DNA of 64,000 nucleotides from Streptomyces chattanoogensis (lineage in GTDB: Bacteria > Actinomycetota > Actinomycetes > Streptomycetales > Streptomycetaceae). Location: NCBI RefSeq assembly GCF_001294335.1, contig NZ_LGKG01000001.1, positions 434,001-498,000 of the forward strand. Direction: 5' to 3'. This document shows positions 1 to 7,570 of this stretch, one piece after another. The translations under genes were made by a program, and so were the position numbers. Each line of letters begins with the position of its first letter. Position 1 is the first letter of the stretch. The notes below the pieces were generated by a model, which made no database searches, had not been told where the DNA came from, and was given only the letters and a program-made list of their open reading frames with translations.

Positions 1-840
1 CCGCGCGAAGACGGTGTTACAGGAGAGGCGGAAGGCGTCCTTGAGGCTGGCGTTGCGGCAGCCCTTCACGGAGTTGCCGAGGCGGGTGGCGGTGCCGGGC
101 AGGGTGTAGGGGTCGGGGGTGTCCGTGGGGGCGTCGATATCGGTCACCGTGCGGCTCTCCAGCGCCGCCGCCGCGGTGACGACCTTGAAGACCGAGCCCG
201 GCGGATAGGTCTTCCGGATCGCCCGGTTGAGCAGCGGGCGGCGGGCGGCGCGGCTCAGCCGCCGCCAGGTGTCGCTCACCGAAGTGCCGTTCCCGGCAAG
301 GGAGGTGGGGTCGTACGACGGTGTGCTGACCAGCGCCAGGATCCGTCCGGTACGCGGTTCGATCGCGGCCACCGCGCCCTTCCTGCGGCCGAGCCCGTCG
401 AACGCGGCGCGCTGCACGGCGGGGTCGATGCTGGTGGTGACGCTCCCGGGCGGGCGGTGGCCGTGGGTGAGCCGGTCCCACCAGGGGAAGGTGGCCAGCC
501 GGTCGTCGGTGCCGGCCAGGATGCCGTCCTCGGCGCGCTCCAGCAGGGAGGTGCCGTAGAGCTGCGAGGAGTAGCCGGTGACCGGCGCGTACAGGGGGCC
601 GTCGGTGTAGGTCCGCTCGTAGCGCAGCCGGCCGCCGCTGTCCCGGGAGCCGGTGACGGGCCGGCCCCCGACCAGCACGGCGCCCCGGGGCTGGGCGTAA
701 CGGGCCAGTGTGGCACGGCGGTTGGCGGGATTGGCGGTGTAGGCGTCGGCCTCCCACAGCTGCACCCGGGCGGCGTTGACCAGCAGTGCGACGAGGAGGA
801 GGGCGCAGATGACGGCGGTCTGCCGGATGCAGCGGGTCAC
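1..840 (-). CDS. Class B penicillin-binding protein, N-terminal part (cut by window edge)
   Basis: This is a peptidoglycan transpeptidase of the PbpA/FtsI type, which would cross-link glycan strands outside the membrane. The first 280 codons are visible. A short cytoplasmic start leads into one membrane segment (about residues 7-24), then the pedestal domain, then the start of the transpeptidase domain with the nucleophile motif SVFK (S216, K219, preceded by PPG) and the second motif SCN (S273). The KTG motif lies beyond the window. The GTG start overlaps the stop of the upstream FtsW/RodA gene by four bases (GTGA), so the two are translationally coupled, as expected for a polymerase and its cognate transpeptidase. 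Catalytic residues seen so far are intact. Confidence 0.93.
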   Translation of the reverse strand, partial: MTRCIRQTAVICALLLVALLVNAARVQLWEADAYTANPANRRATLARYAQPRGAVLVGGRPVTGSRDSGGRLRYERTYTDGPLYAPVTGYSSQLYGTSLLERAEDGILAGTDDRLATFPWWDRLTHGHRPPGSVTTSIDPAVQRAAFDGLGRRKGAVAAIEPRTGRILALVSTPSYDPTSLAGNGTSVSDTWRRLSRAARRPLLNRAIRKTYPPGSVFKVVTAAAALESRTVTDIDAPTDTPDPYTLPGTATRLGNSVKGCRNASLKDAFRLSCNTVFAR

Positions 841-2279
841 CGGCGGGTCTCCGGCTCCCGGCGGGTCTCCGGCTCCCGGTGGTTCTCCGGCTTCCGACAG
901 GCCTCCGGCTTCTGGCAGGCCACCGGGTCCCCCTCGGGCGCCCGCGCCCGGTCGCTGATCCGCGCCAGCAGCGCCACAATGATCCAGTTCGTCACCACCG
1001 ACGACCCGCCCTGCGCCAGAAACGGCATCGCCATGCCCGTCAGCGGGATCAGCCCCATCACCCCGCCCGCGATGACGAAGACCTGGACGGCGGGCAGCGC
1101 GGCGAGGCCCACGGCCAGCAGTCCGCCGAACGGTTCGCCGATGCCCAGGGCGGCCCGGAAGCCGCACCCCACGAGCAGCGCGTAGAGCACGAACAGCGCG
1201 GTGAGCCCGGCCAGCCCCAGCTCCTCGCCGAAGGTCGCCAGCACGAAGTCGGACTTCATGGCGAACCCGATCAGCTGCGAATCGCCCTGCCCCAGCCCGG
1301 TCCCCAGCAGTCCGCCCGCCGCGAAGGCGAACAGCGACTGGGCGAGCTGCCCCGGCCCCTCGCCCGCCGCGGTCCCCGCGAACGGATGCAGCCAGTCCGC
1401 CACCCGCCCGTGCACATGCGGCTCCAGCGTCGCGACCGCCGCCGCCCCGGCCGCCGCCAGCAGCAGCCCGGCCGCCAGCCATCCGACCCGCCCCGTCGCC
1501 ACGTACAGCAGCACCACGAAAATCCCGAAGAACAGCAGCGAGGTCCCCAGATCCCGCTCCAGGACCAGGACGCCCACACTGACCAGCCAGATCGCCACGA
1601 CCGGCCCGAGCACCCGGCCGGTGGGCACCCGCAGGCTCCACACCGTGCGCCCGGTGACGTCCAGCGCACTGCGGTTCGCCGCGAGATACGCCGCGAAGAA
1701 GACGGTGATCAGCACCTTGGCGAATTCGCCGGGCTGCAGCGACAGCCCCGCGACCCGGATCCAGATCTTGGCACCGTTGACGGCCGGGAACAGGATCGGC
1801 GCGACCATCAGCAGCAGCGCGAGGGCCGCGCAGAGCGAGGCGCGTTTCTGCAGTGCGCGGTGGTCGCGCAGCAGCACCACCACACCGGTGAACAGCCCGA
1901 CGCCCACCGTGGACCACACCAGCTGGGCGGGCGCGGCGTGTTTGCCGGGGGTCTCCAGATCGAGCCGGAAGATCAGCACCAGGCCGAGTCCGTTGAGCAG
2001 GACGGCGATGGGAAGCAGCAACGGATCGGCGTACGGGGCCCGGAGCCGTACGGCGAGATGGGCGAGCAGCGCGAGCGCGCCCAGCCCCGCGCCGTATTTG
2101 GCCGCGCCGGCCGGGAGGGCGTGCCCCGTGGCGGCGCCCACGGCCAGGTACCCGCAGACGCTGATGAACACGGCGCCCACCAGGAGGCCCAGTTCGGTGC
2201 CCCGCCGCCTGGGCGGCAGCGGCACGGGTGGGGGAGTGTCAGCGGGGCGCGCGGGGGCCGCCGGTGCCGTTGCCGTCAT
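837..2279 (-). CDS. FtsW/RodA/SpoVE family peptidoglycan glycosyltransferase
   Basis: This is a polytopic SEDS-family protein of 480 residues that polymerises lipid II into glycan strands with a partner class B PBP, here the next gene. Hydrophobic segments typical of the family run from about residue 27 to 440, and the conserved loop around residues 330-350 (GLGQGDSQ followed by KSDFV and FGEELG) is present. ATG at 2279 is preferred over an in-frame TTG three codons upstream because it begins the usual short cytoplasmic leader. The C terminus carries charged hexapeptide repeats. The pair resembles what I remember as SCO5302/SCO5301 rather than the rodA-pbpA pair beside pknB, which is an inference. 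Confidence 0.94.
   Translation of the reverse strand: MTATAPAAPARPADTPPPVPLPPRRRGTELGLLVGAVFISVCGYLAVGAATGHALPAGAAKYGAGLGALALLAHLAVRLRAPYADPLLLPIAVLLNGLGLVLIFRLDLETPGKHAAPAQLVWSTVGVGLFTGVVVLLRDHRALQKRASLCAALALLLMVAPILFPAVNGAKIWIRVAGLSLQPGEFAKVLITVFFAAYLAANRSALDVTGRTVWSLRVPTGRVLGPVVAIWLVSVGVLVLERDLGTSLLFFGIFVVLLYVATGRVGWLAAGLLLAAAGAAAVATLEPHVHGRVADWLHPFAGTAAGEGPGQLAQSLFAFAAGGLLGTGLGQGDSQLIGFAMKSDFVLATFGEELGLAGLTALFVLYALLVGCGFRAALGIGEPFGGLLAVGLAALPAVQVFVIAGGVMGLIPLTGMAMPFLAQGGSSVVTNWIIVALLARISDRARAPEGDPVACQKPEACRKPENHREPETRREPETRR
841..930 (-). repeat. Five imperfect 18-bp tandem units encoding a hexapeptide tail
   Basis: Five consecutive 18-bp units (consensus CGGCGGGTCTCCGGCTCC on the plus strand) encode the C-terminal tail of the FtsW/RodA protein as degenerate hexapeptides of the type EPETRR. 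The two units nearest the stop codon are identical, which suggests recent unit duplication. The tail is hydrophilic, charged and probably disordered in the cytoplasm. Confidence 0.85.
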
Positions 2280-2440
2280 GGCAGGCAACGTAGCAAGCGG
2301 TGAGCTGTATATCCGTTATGTCGCACTCGGCGTCCGGGGGCCGGGTCAGTGACCGAACAGGCGGACGGGCAACGGGGGGCGGGCCCCGGGCCGGCTCCCG
2401 GCGCCTGCGTCCTCGCCGGCTCACTGCCGCTCACGGCGGC

Positions 2441-3541
2441 TCACTTCCAGAACTGTACGTCCGGCACCGCCACCGCCCGCCCGCGCTCCCGCAGCGAAAC
2501 CGCCGCGGCCGTCCCCACCAGCGACGCCGCGACCGCCGGCCGCACCCCGATCCGCGGCACCGCCCCGTCCTCCTCCATACAGGCCCGGAAGGCGTCCACG
2601 ACCCTTGCCGTCCCCTCGTCGTGGCGCGGCACCTCCACGGCCCCCGCCGCGGTCTCGATCCGCAGCGCCGGCGGCACCAACTCCTCCTCGTGCGCACCCT
2701 CTTGCCCCGGACCGGTCCTCGGTGCCGCCCAGGCGTCCCGCCGCACCCGTACGTGCCAGGACCGCTCGCCGGCCGTCCGTACCGACTCGGCCAGCCCGCG
2801 CGAGCCGCGCACCGAGAACCAGTGCCAGTGACTGTCCGGCTCGCCCTGCAGGAACGTCTGCCGGGTGAGGGCCAGGCCGCCGTCCGAGAGCCGCACCATC
2901 AGCACCACGGCCTCCGGCCGCTCCTGCCGCGCGTTCACCGGAAAGGCGCTCACCTCGACCGGCCAGGCGCCGGTGACATCCAGCACGGGGGAGAGGGCGT
3001 GGGTGCAGTAGGCGGTGGACGAGATCCGGCCACGCCAGTGCGCCGGGTCGCCGATGAGCGCCGCGACGTCCTCCGGGGACGCGGCATGCACGTAATCGGA
3101 CTCGATCAGCTGCGGCGCCCCGATGACGCCGTCCCGCACCAGCTTCCCGATGGCGCGCACATGGGCATGCGTCACATAGTTCTCCGCGAAGGAGTACGAG
3201 GCGCGGCTCCGCTCCGCCGCCGCGACCAGCGCCCGCCCCTCCCGCTCCGTCGTGCAGGCCGCGGTCTCGCTCAGCACATGAACCCCGCGGTCGAGAAAGG
3301 CGATGGCCGCTTCCGCGTGCCGGTCGAAGTCATGCGCCAGCAGTACGCCGTCGATCCCGGCCCCGGGCGCGAGCAGATGCCGCCACTGACTGGTCGTACG
3401 GGCCCCGGGGAACTCCCGGACGGCCGCCGTGAGACGTCCCTGATCCGTATCGCACAGGGCGGTGACCCGGATCCCCAGCCGTGCACACCACCGCGCCACA
3501 TATAACCCACGGACCAGTCCGACGACACCGATGGCAGCCAT
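2441..3541 (-). CDS. Gfo/Idh/MocA family oxidoreductase with altered EKP motif
   Basis: The product (366 residues) has an N-terminal NAD(P)-binding Rossmann fold and a C-terminal alpha/beta domain of the Gfo/Idh/MocA family, which usually oxidises sugars or inositols. The dinucleotide loop reads GVVGLVRG (residues 5-12) rather than GxGxxG. The position of the catalytic EKP motif reads SETA (residues 91-94), so the family Lys is Thr. The later active-site helix keeps a His (THALSPVLDV) but lacks the usual GxxxD/N pattern. The gene stands alone between the wall pair and a divergent P450. Start ATG 3541 matches the family N terminus; the frame stays open upstream but that extension is Gly/Arg-rich and unlike the family. 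Substrate unknown. Confidence 0.85.
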   Translation of the reverse strand: MAAIGVVGLVRGLYVARWCARLGIRVTALCDTDQGRLTAAVREFPGARTTSQWRHLLAPGAGIDGVLLAHDFDRHAEAAIAFLDRGVHVLSETAACTTEREGRALVAAAERSRASYSFAENYVTHAHVRAIGKLVRDGVIGAPQLIESDYVHAASPEDVAALIGDPAHWRGRISSTAYCTHALSPVLDVTGAWPVEVSAFPVNARQERPEAVVLMVRLSDGGLALTRQTFLQGEPDSHWHWFSVRGSRGLAESVRTAGERSWHVRVRRDAWAAPRTGPGQEGAHEEELVPPALRIETAAGAVEVPRHDEGTARVVDAFRACMEEDGAVPRIGVRPAVAASLVGTAAAVSLRERGRAVAVPDVQFWK

Positions 3542-4057
3542 TGCACCAGTCTGTCCGCCTGTGGCAGCCGCCCGCCAGGCAATTTCACCGCCGGGCCGAG
3601 GGCGGTCCCGGGGTTCGCCACGCACGAACCACCCGCCCCCGTGCGTTCCCCGCCCGTTACCCCGGTCGTTCCTCGAACGCCCCCAATGGCACTTTGTAAA
3701 CTCGTCCGGACCGACCCGGACAACCTCATCGACCCGAACCGCGTCAACGACGTCAGCGAACTCAGTGAACTCGACGTCGGCAGCGGACAACCCCAGCGAA
3801 CAACTGCAACGTACACCCCCGACGAACAACCCGATAAGACCGAAAAGACCGAAAGCAGAAGGCCGAGCTCGTCACGCTGCCGCGAACGACCGGAGACACC
3901 GGTCGGGGCATGGACCTACGCCATGACCACCGCAAGCGAGGGGCTATGGCGTACGTCTCATCCGTGCACGCCGAGTGGAGGTCCCGCACCGGCCGGCCCC
4001 GCAAGGGCCGCGGAGTGCGGGTGACCGACCCCCTCGACGAAAGGCAGTATTAGCGTC
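3542..4057. other. Intergenic 516 bp, divergent promoters and a doubtful small open frame
   Basis: This gap separates the oxidoreductase from the divergent P450 gene. It is less GC-rich than its surroundings in places (around 3690 and 3790-3870). A plus-strand open frame from ATG 3686 to 4024 (112 codons) has strongly G/C-ending codons for about its first 36 codons and then loses that bias, so it may be a gene remnant rather than a gene. No clear promoter boxes could be assigned. Confidence 0.4.
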
Positions 4058-5350
4058 ATGACGACTCTCCGTTCCCGGATCATCGCCTGGGCCGGCCGCA
4101 TGTATCTGGCGAGAACGCGCAGGAAGGGCTTCGACCTGTCGCGAATGTCTTTCTTGCCCGAGTCCGTTCTGATGCCCTTGCGGCGCGAGGGGCTCGACCC
4201 CGTAGGCGAATTGGGAGCCGTCCGGGAGAAGGCGCCGATCACCAAGCTTCCGGTGCCGATAGCCGCGAACGTCTGGCTGGTCACCGGTTACGACGAGGTC
4301 AAGCAGGTGCTCGGAAAGGCCAATTCCTTCAGCTCGGACTTCACCAATCTCGTGGGCAGCGCCGGCGCCGGCGCCGAACAGAACCCCGGCGGCCTCGGTT
4401 TCGCGGACCCGCCCGTCCACACCAGACTCCGCCGTCTGCTCACGCCCGAATTCACGATGCGCCGCCTCGGCCGGCTCACCCCCCGTATCCACGAGATCGT
4501 CGAGGAGCGCCTCGACGCCATGGCGGCGGCGGGCAAAAACGGCGAGCCGGTCGACATCGTCCACCATTTCGCCCTGCCCATCCCCTCGCTGGTCATTTGC
4601 GAACTCCTCGGCGTCCCCTATGAGGACCGCGCCGACTTCGAACGCCTCAGCGCCGCCCGCTTCGACCTCTTCAGCGGTGCGAATGCGTCCTTCGGCGCCA
4701 TATCCGAATCCCTCTCCTACTTCCGGGACATCGTCAAGAAGCAGCGCGAGAATCCGGGCGACGGCCTGCTCGGCATGATCGTCAAGGAACACGGCGACTC
4801 GGTCAGCGACGAAGAACTGGCCGGCCTGGCCGACGGCGTTCTGACCGGCGGCTTCGAAACCACCGCCAGCATGCTCGCCCTCGGCGCCCTGGTCCTCCTC
4901 CAGGACCCGGAACACTTCGCGGCAATCAAGGCCGAGAGCGACGACGACACCGTCGACCGCTATGTCGAAGAACTCCTCCGCTATCTCACCGTCGTCCAGG
5001 TCGCCTTCCCCCGCTTCGCCCGCGAGGATCTCGAAATCGGCGGCGTGCAGATCTCTTCCGGAGACGTCGTCCTCTGCTCCCTCAGCGGCGCCGACCGCGA
5101 CGGCAAACTCGGCCCGGAGATGGAACAGTTCGACCCCTCCCGCAACGTCCCCTCCCACCTCGCCTTCGGCTACGGAATACACCGCTGCGTCGGCGCCGAG
5201 CTCGCCCGCATGGAACTCCGCGCCGCCTATCCCGCCCTGGTTCGCCGCTTCCCCGGCATGCGCCTGGCCGCCGCCCCCGAGGACCTCGAATTCCGAAAGC
5301 TGTCCATCGTGTACGGAATAGAGTCCCTCCCGGTGCACCTCAACAACTGA
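4058..5350 (+). CDS. Cytochrome P450
   Basis: A soluble bacterial P450 of 430 residues that would hydroxylate or otherwise oxidise a small molecule using electrons from ferredoxin. Visible landmarks are the I-helix oxygen-activation segment LTGGFETTAS (about residues 262-271, with Glu in the acid position before Thr), the ExxR motif EELLR in the K helix, and the haem loop FGYGIHRCVG with the thiolate Cys at residue 377. Length is normal. The ATG follows an AAAGG element by about a dozen bases. No ferredoxin, reductase or biosynthetic partner is adjacent, so the substrate cannot be inferred. A strong hairpin follows the stop. Confidence 0.95.
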   Translation: MTTLRSRIIAWAGRMYLARTRRKGFDLSRMSFLPESVLMPLRREGLDPVGELGAVREKAPITKLPVPIAANVWLVTGYDEVKQVLGKANSFSSDFTNLVGSAGAGAEQNPGGLGFADPPVHTRLRRLLTPEFTMRRLGRLTPRIHEIVEERLDAMAAAGKNGEPVDIVHHFALPIPSLVICELLGVPYEDRADFERLSAARFDLFSGANASFGAISESLSYFRDIVKKQRENPGDGLLGMIVKEHGDSVSDEELAGLADGVLTGGFETTASMLALGALVLLQDPEHFAAIKAESDDDTVDRYVEELLRYLTVVQVAFPRFAREDLEIGGVQISSGDVVLCSLSGADRDGKLGPEMEQFDPSRNVPSHLAFGYGIHRCVGAELARMELRAAYPALVRRFPGMRLAAAPEDLEFRKLSIVYGIESLPVHLNN

Positions 5351-5389
5351 CGGCACCGGCCGGACGATTTCCCCGCCGACTCCGGCCCC

Positions 5390-5428
5390 GGACCGGGCAC
5401 CTGACCCTTACGTCACCGTGCCCGGTCC
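5390..5428 (+). terminator. Hairpin after the P450 gene
   Basis: GGACCGGGCAC (5390-5400) pairs perfectly with GTGCCCGGTCC (5418-5428) across a 17-base loop that itself contains TGAC/GTCA. It begins 40 bases after the P450 stop. There is no long T tract, which is common for Streptomyces terminators. Confidence 0.65.
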
Positions 5429-5846
5429 CTGTATTCCGCCCGTCTGGCTCCTGCGGGCCGGCAGAGGCATCCGCGGTGGCGGAACCGGCCCTCCGCAACA
5501 ACGAGTTCGGGCGACCGCCCGCCGCCCTCCGCGCGCTCGCCCCCACCACGCACGCCCGACGGGCACCCGACGATTTCCGTCCCCGGGGAAACCGGACCGG
5601 CTGCGCCGCCCGCGGGCGAGGCGCGCGGCATTCTCCGTCAGATGGGTGACCTCTGCCGCAGACCCCTCGAGCGATGCCCGGCATTCATCTGAAATACGGC
5701 TCAACTGAGAAATGGGACGGCCCCAGTTCGCGCTGGTCACGGGGTTCGGCGCGTCACCGAGTGAGTGCGTGGCATTTCGTATTAACCTCCATTAACTGTA
5801 CGAAGTCGATCTTTTCTGATCGCATTCGCTCGATTTAGGAGATGAC
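5429..5846. other. Intergenic, upstream region of the secreted-protein gene
   Basis: No gene with convincing codon bias is seen. The last 100 bases are AT-richer and contain TTAAC twice (near 5783 and 5792) and a GATC-containing stretch before the Shine-Dalgarno AGGAGA of the next gene. This is the likely promoter of the secreted protein, but boxes could not be set with confidence. Confidence 0.35.
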
Positions 5847-6212
5847 ATGCGCAAGCTTCGCAGGGCTGCCGTCGTGACAGCCGTTCTCGGCAGCGTCGGC
5901 CTCCTCGGCGCCGGCACCGCCTACGCCGGCGGCGGGGCGGACGGCGGCACCTACAGCCGCACCCAGTCGGTCCAGCAGGACTACCGGCCGCAGTCGAGCG
6001 GCGGCCACAAGCACGGCAAGTCGCACGGCCACAAGGTCATCATCCGGCAGAGCACCTCATGCCGGGCGTCCGAGCAGAACGTCGACGTCCTCGGCGAGGT
6101 CGGGATCCTCGACGGCCTGCTGGGTCACCTGCACGGGCACAAGGGCAAGCCGGGCGTGCAGTCCACCAGGATCGGCTCGTCCGCCGGGTGCAACAACATC
6201 GCCCGCTTCTGA
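5847..6212 (+). CDS. Small secreted His-rich protein, function unknown
   Basis: The 121-residue product begins with a classical Sec signal peptide: basic residues 2-6, a hydrophobic core at 8-22, and a predicted cut after AYA at residue 27. The mature part of about 94 residues has two His/Lys/Gly clusters (HKHGKSHGHK at 54-63 and HLHGHKGK at 94-101) and exactly two cysteines (C72, C115) that could form one disulfide. A hydrophobic segment at 79-93 lies between them. I do not recognise a named family. His clusters may bind metal ions, which is inference. The gene is monocistronic, with AGGAGA seven bases before the ATG and a hairpin just after the stop. Confidence 0.8.
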   Translation: MRKLRRAAVVTAVLGSVGLLGAGTAYAGGGADGGTYSRTQSVQQDYRPQSSGGHKHGKSHGHKVIIRQSTSCRASEQNVDVLGEVGILDGLLGHLHGHKGKPGVQSTRIGSSAGCNNIARF

Positions 6213-6215
6213 AAG

Positions 6216-6254
6216 GCCGGTCCGACGGGGCATGTCGCCTCCCCGCCGACCGGC
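6216..6254 (+). terminator. Hairpin after the secreted-protein gene
   Basis: GCCGGTC (6216-6222) pairs with GACCGGC (6248-6254), with an inner GGGG/CCCC stem, starting four bases after the stop codon. Confidence 0.6.
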
Positions 6255-6616
6255 GCGGCGTTCCGCTGTCCCCGCGAGGATCTGCCCGGACGGCCAACCG
6301 CGCCATGACCGGCGAGGGTTATCGCCTCGGTAATGCACTCATTCTCGAGTGAGTACGACGTCTTGCTGTGCGGAGCCTCGACGGAATTCGACTTCGTATC
6401 TGCGTCGGAACCGATCGGAAAATTCAGCGGCGACAGGTGGCCGGATCGCCGGTGCGGCGGTGGACTACGAAGTGCAGCCGTGAGGGGACGGCTTTCCGGA
6501 AATGCAGCGGCAGCCTCGGGATCTGCCTCGGCACTCGCCGCCTTTTCCGTATGAGCCCATCCGGCGTGCCACGGACCGGGCCGCCGAAGCGCTCGAGGGC
6601 AGTGTCCGGAAAACAA
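6255..6616. other. Intergenic stretch without a recognisable gene
   Basis: Short open frames on both strands have no codon bias and no clear ribosome sites. The stretch is less GC-rich than the flanks around 6320-6430 and contains the near-palindrome CTCATTCTCGAGTGAG at about 6339-6354. Nothing else could be supported. Confidence 0.4.
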
Positions 6617-6617
6617 C

Positions 6618-6660
6618 GATGAAGGGCCGGACCCAGTGATACTGAGTCCGGCCCTTCATT
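6618..6660 (-). terminator. Terminator of the tRNA-Arg gene
   Basis: TGAAGGGCCGGAC (6620-6632) pairs with GTCCGGCCCTTCA (6646-6658); the stem continues with CAG/CTG around a five-base loop after one mismatch. On the minus strand it is followed by a T-rich run (TTGTTTTCC), giving a classical intrinsic terminator about 50 bases past the tRNA. Confidence 0.8.
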
Positions 6661-6710
6661 CACGGCACATTAGCTGGTCAGCGGTGTGATCACGCTGTCC
6701 CGGCATTCTG

Positions 6711-6782
6711 TGCCCCCGGCAGGATTCGAACCTGCGCACACGGCTCCGGAGGCCGTTGCTCTATCCCCTGAGCTACGGGGGC
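6711..6782 (-). tRNA. tRNA-Arg (anticodon CCG)
   Basis: On the minus strand a full cloverleaf can be drawn: a seven-pair acceptor stem GCCCCCG/CGGGGGC with discriminator A, D arm GCTC/GAGC, anticodon arm ACGGC/GCCGT with loop CTCCGGA giving anticodon CCG for CGG codons, and T arm GCAGG/CCTGC with TTCGAAT. The CCA end is not encoded. The 3' end faces the accessory stretch with the P450 and the secreted protein. tRNA 3' ends of this kind are frequent integration sites for actinomycete integrative elements. Confidence 0.97.
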
Positions 6783-7018
6783 GTTGCCGCCTGTGTTCTC
6801 GTGGCGACGGGTAGAACACTACCAGCTCTGATGGGGTGTTCAGGAACAGGGTTTTGCGGGGCGGGGGAGGAAGGGACGGAGAGGCGCCGGAGGGGAGGCG
6901 TCGGGGGTCTAGCGCATGCCGGGGGTGCGGCGGCGGGGGTCGTGGAAAGGTCCCTCGCATGGGGGCGGAAGTGGGCAAAACCGGGACGCAGCCGCAGGTC
7001 GGCACCTAGTCTCGTGGT

Positions 7019-7498
7019 GTGCCTGGCTTGTCCGGTCGGATCCTTGTGGTCGATGACAACAAGGTGATCCGGCAGTTGATCAGGGTCAATCTCGAGCTGG
7101 AGGGCTTCGAGGTGGTGACCGCGGCTGATGGTGCCGAATGCCTGGATGTCGTGCACCACGTGAGACCTGATGTCGTGACCCTCGATGTGGTGATGCCGCG
7201 GCTCAACGGTCTGCGCACCGCGGCGCGCCTGCGGTCCGATCCGCGGACCTGGGACATCCCGATCGCCATCGTCAGCGCGTGCACCCAGGGCGAGGTGGAC
7301 AACGGCGAGTGGGTGGGCGTGGATGCCTTCCTGGCGAAGCCGTTCGAGCCGACGGAGCTGGTACGGACCGTGGGGACGCTCGTCCGGGAGCGGCGGCAGC
7401 GGGAGCGCAGGGCCGGGGACGACGGGGCGGAGCCGGGGGTGGAGGCGGGGACGGAGCCGAGCGGGGGCTCGGGGGCCGGGGCCCGGCCCGGGGGATGA
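7019..7498 (+). CDS. Stand-alone response regulator receiver (CheY-like)
   Basis: A 159-residue protein that is almost only a receiver domain: acidic pair D12/D13, phosphoacceptor D56 (TLDVVMP), conserved S86 and K107 (AKPF). No DNA-binding output domain follows. Residues 120-159 form a Gly/Glu/Pro-rich, probably disordered tail. No histidine kinase is next to it, so it is an orphan. GTG 7019 is the start that yields the complete first beta strand; there is no Shine-Dalgarno element, so the transcript may be leaderless. The orphan receiver sits in front of nrtL and lysA, an arrangement I recall as conserved in Streptomyces. Confidence 0.9.
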   Translation: MPGLSGRILVVDDNKVIRQLIRVNLELEGFEVVTAADGAECLDVVHHVRPDVVTLDVVMPRLNGLRTAARLRSDPRTWDIPIAIVSACTQGEVDNGEWVGVDAFLAKPFEPTELVRTVGTLVRERRQRERRAGDDGAEPGVEAGTEPSGGSGAGARPGG

Positions 7499-7570
7499 CC
7501 GCACCGCCGGAGGTGTCCACAGGGCGAAACCGGTCGCGTGTCCGGGGCCCTGGTCCCATACGCTTGTCCC

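Noticed and set aside
3944..5356. A 470-codon minus-strand frame opposite the P450 gene
   Set aside because: No protein features; the P450 signatures are on the plus strand.
7019..7019. Missing upstream part of the orphan receiver gene
   Set aside because: The GTG start already includes the first beta strand and acidic pair; no in-frame extension with similarity exists.
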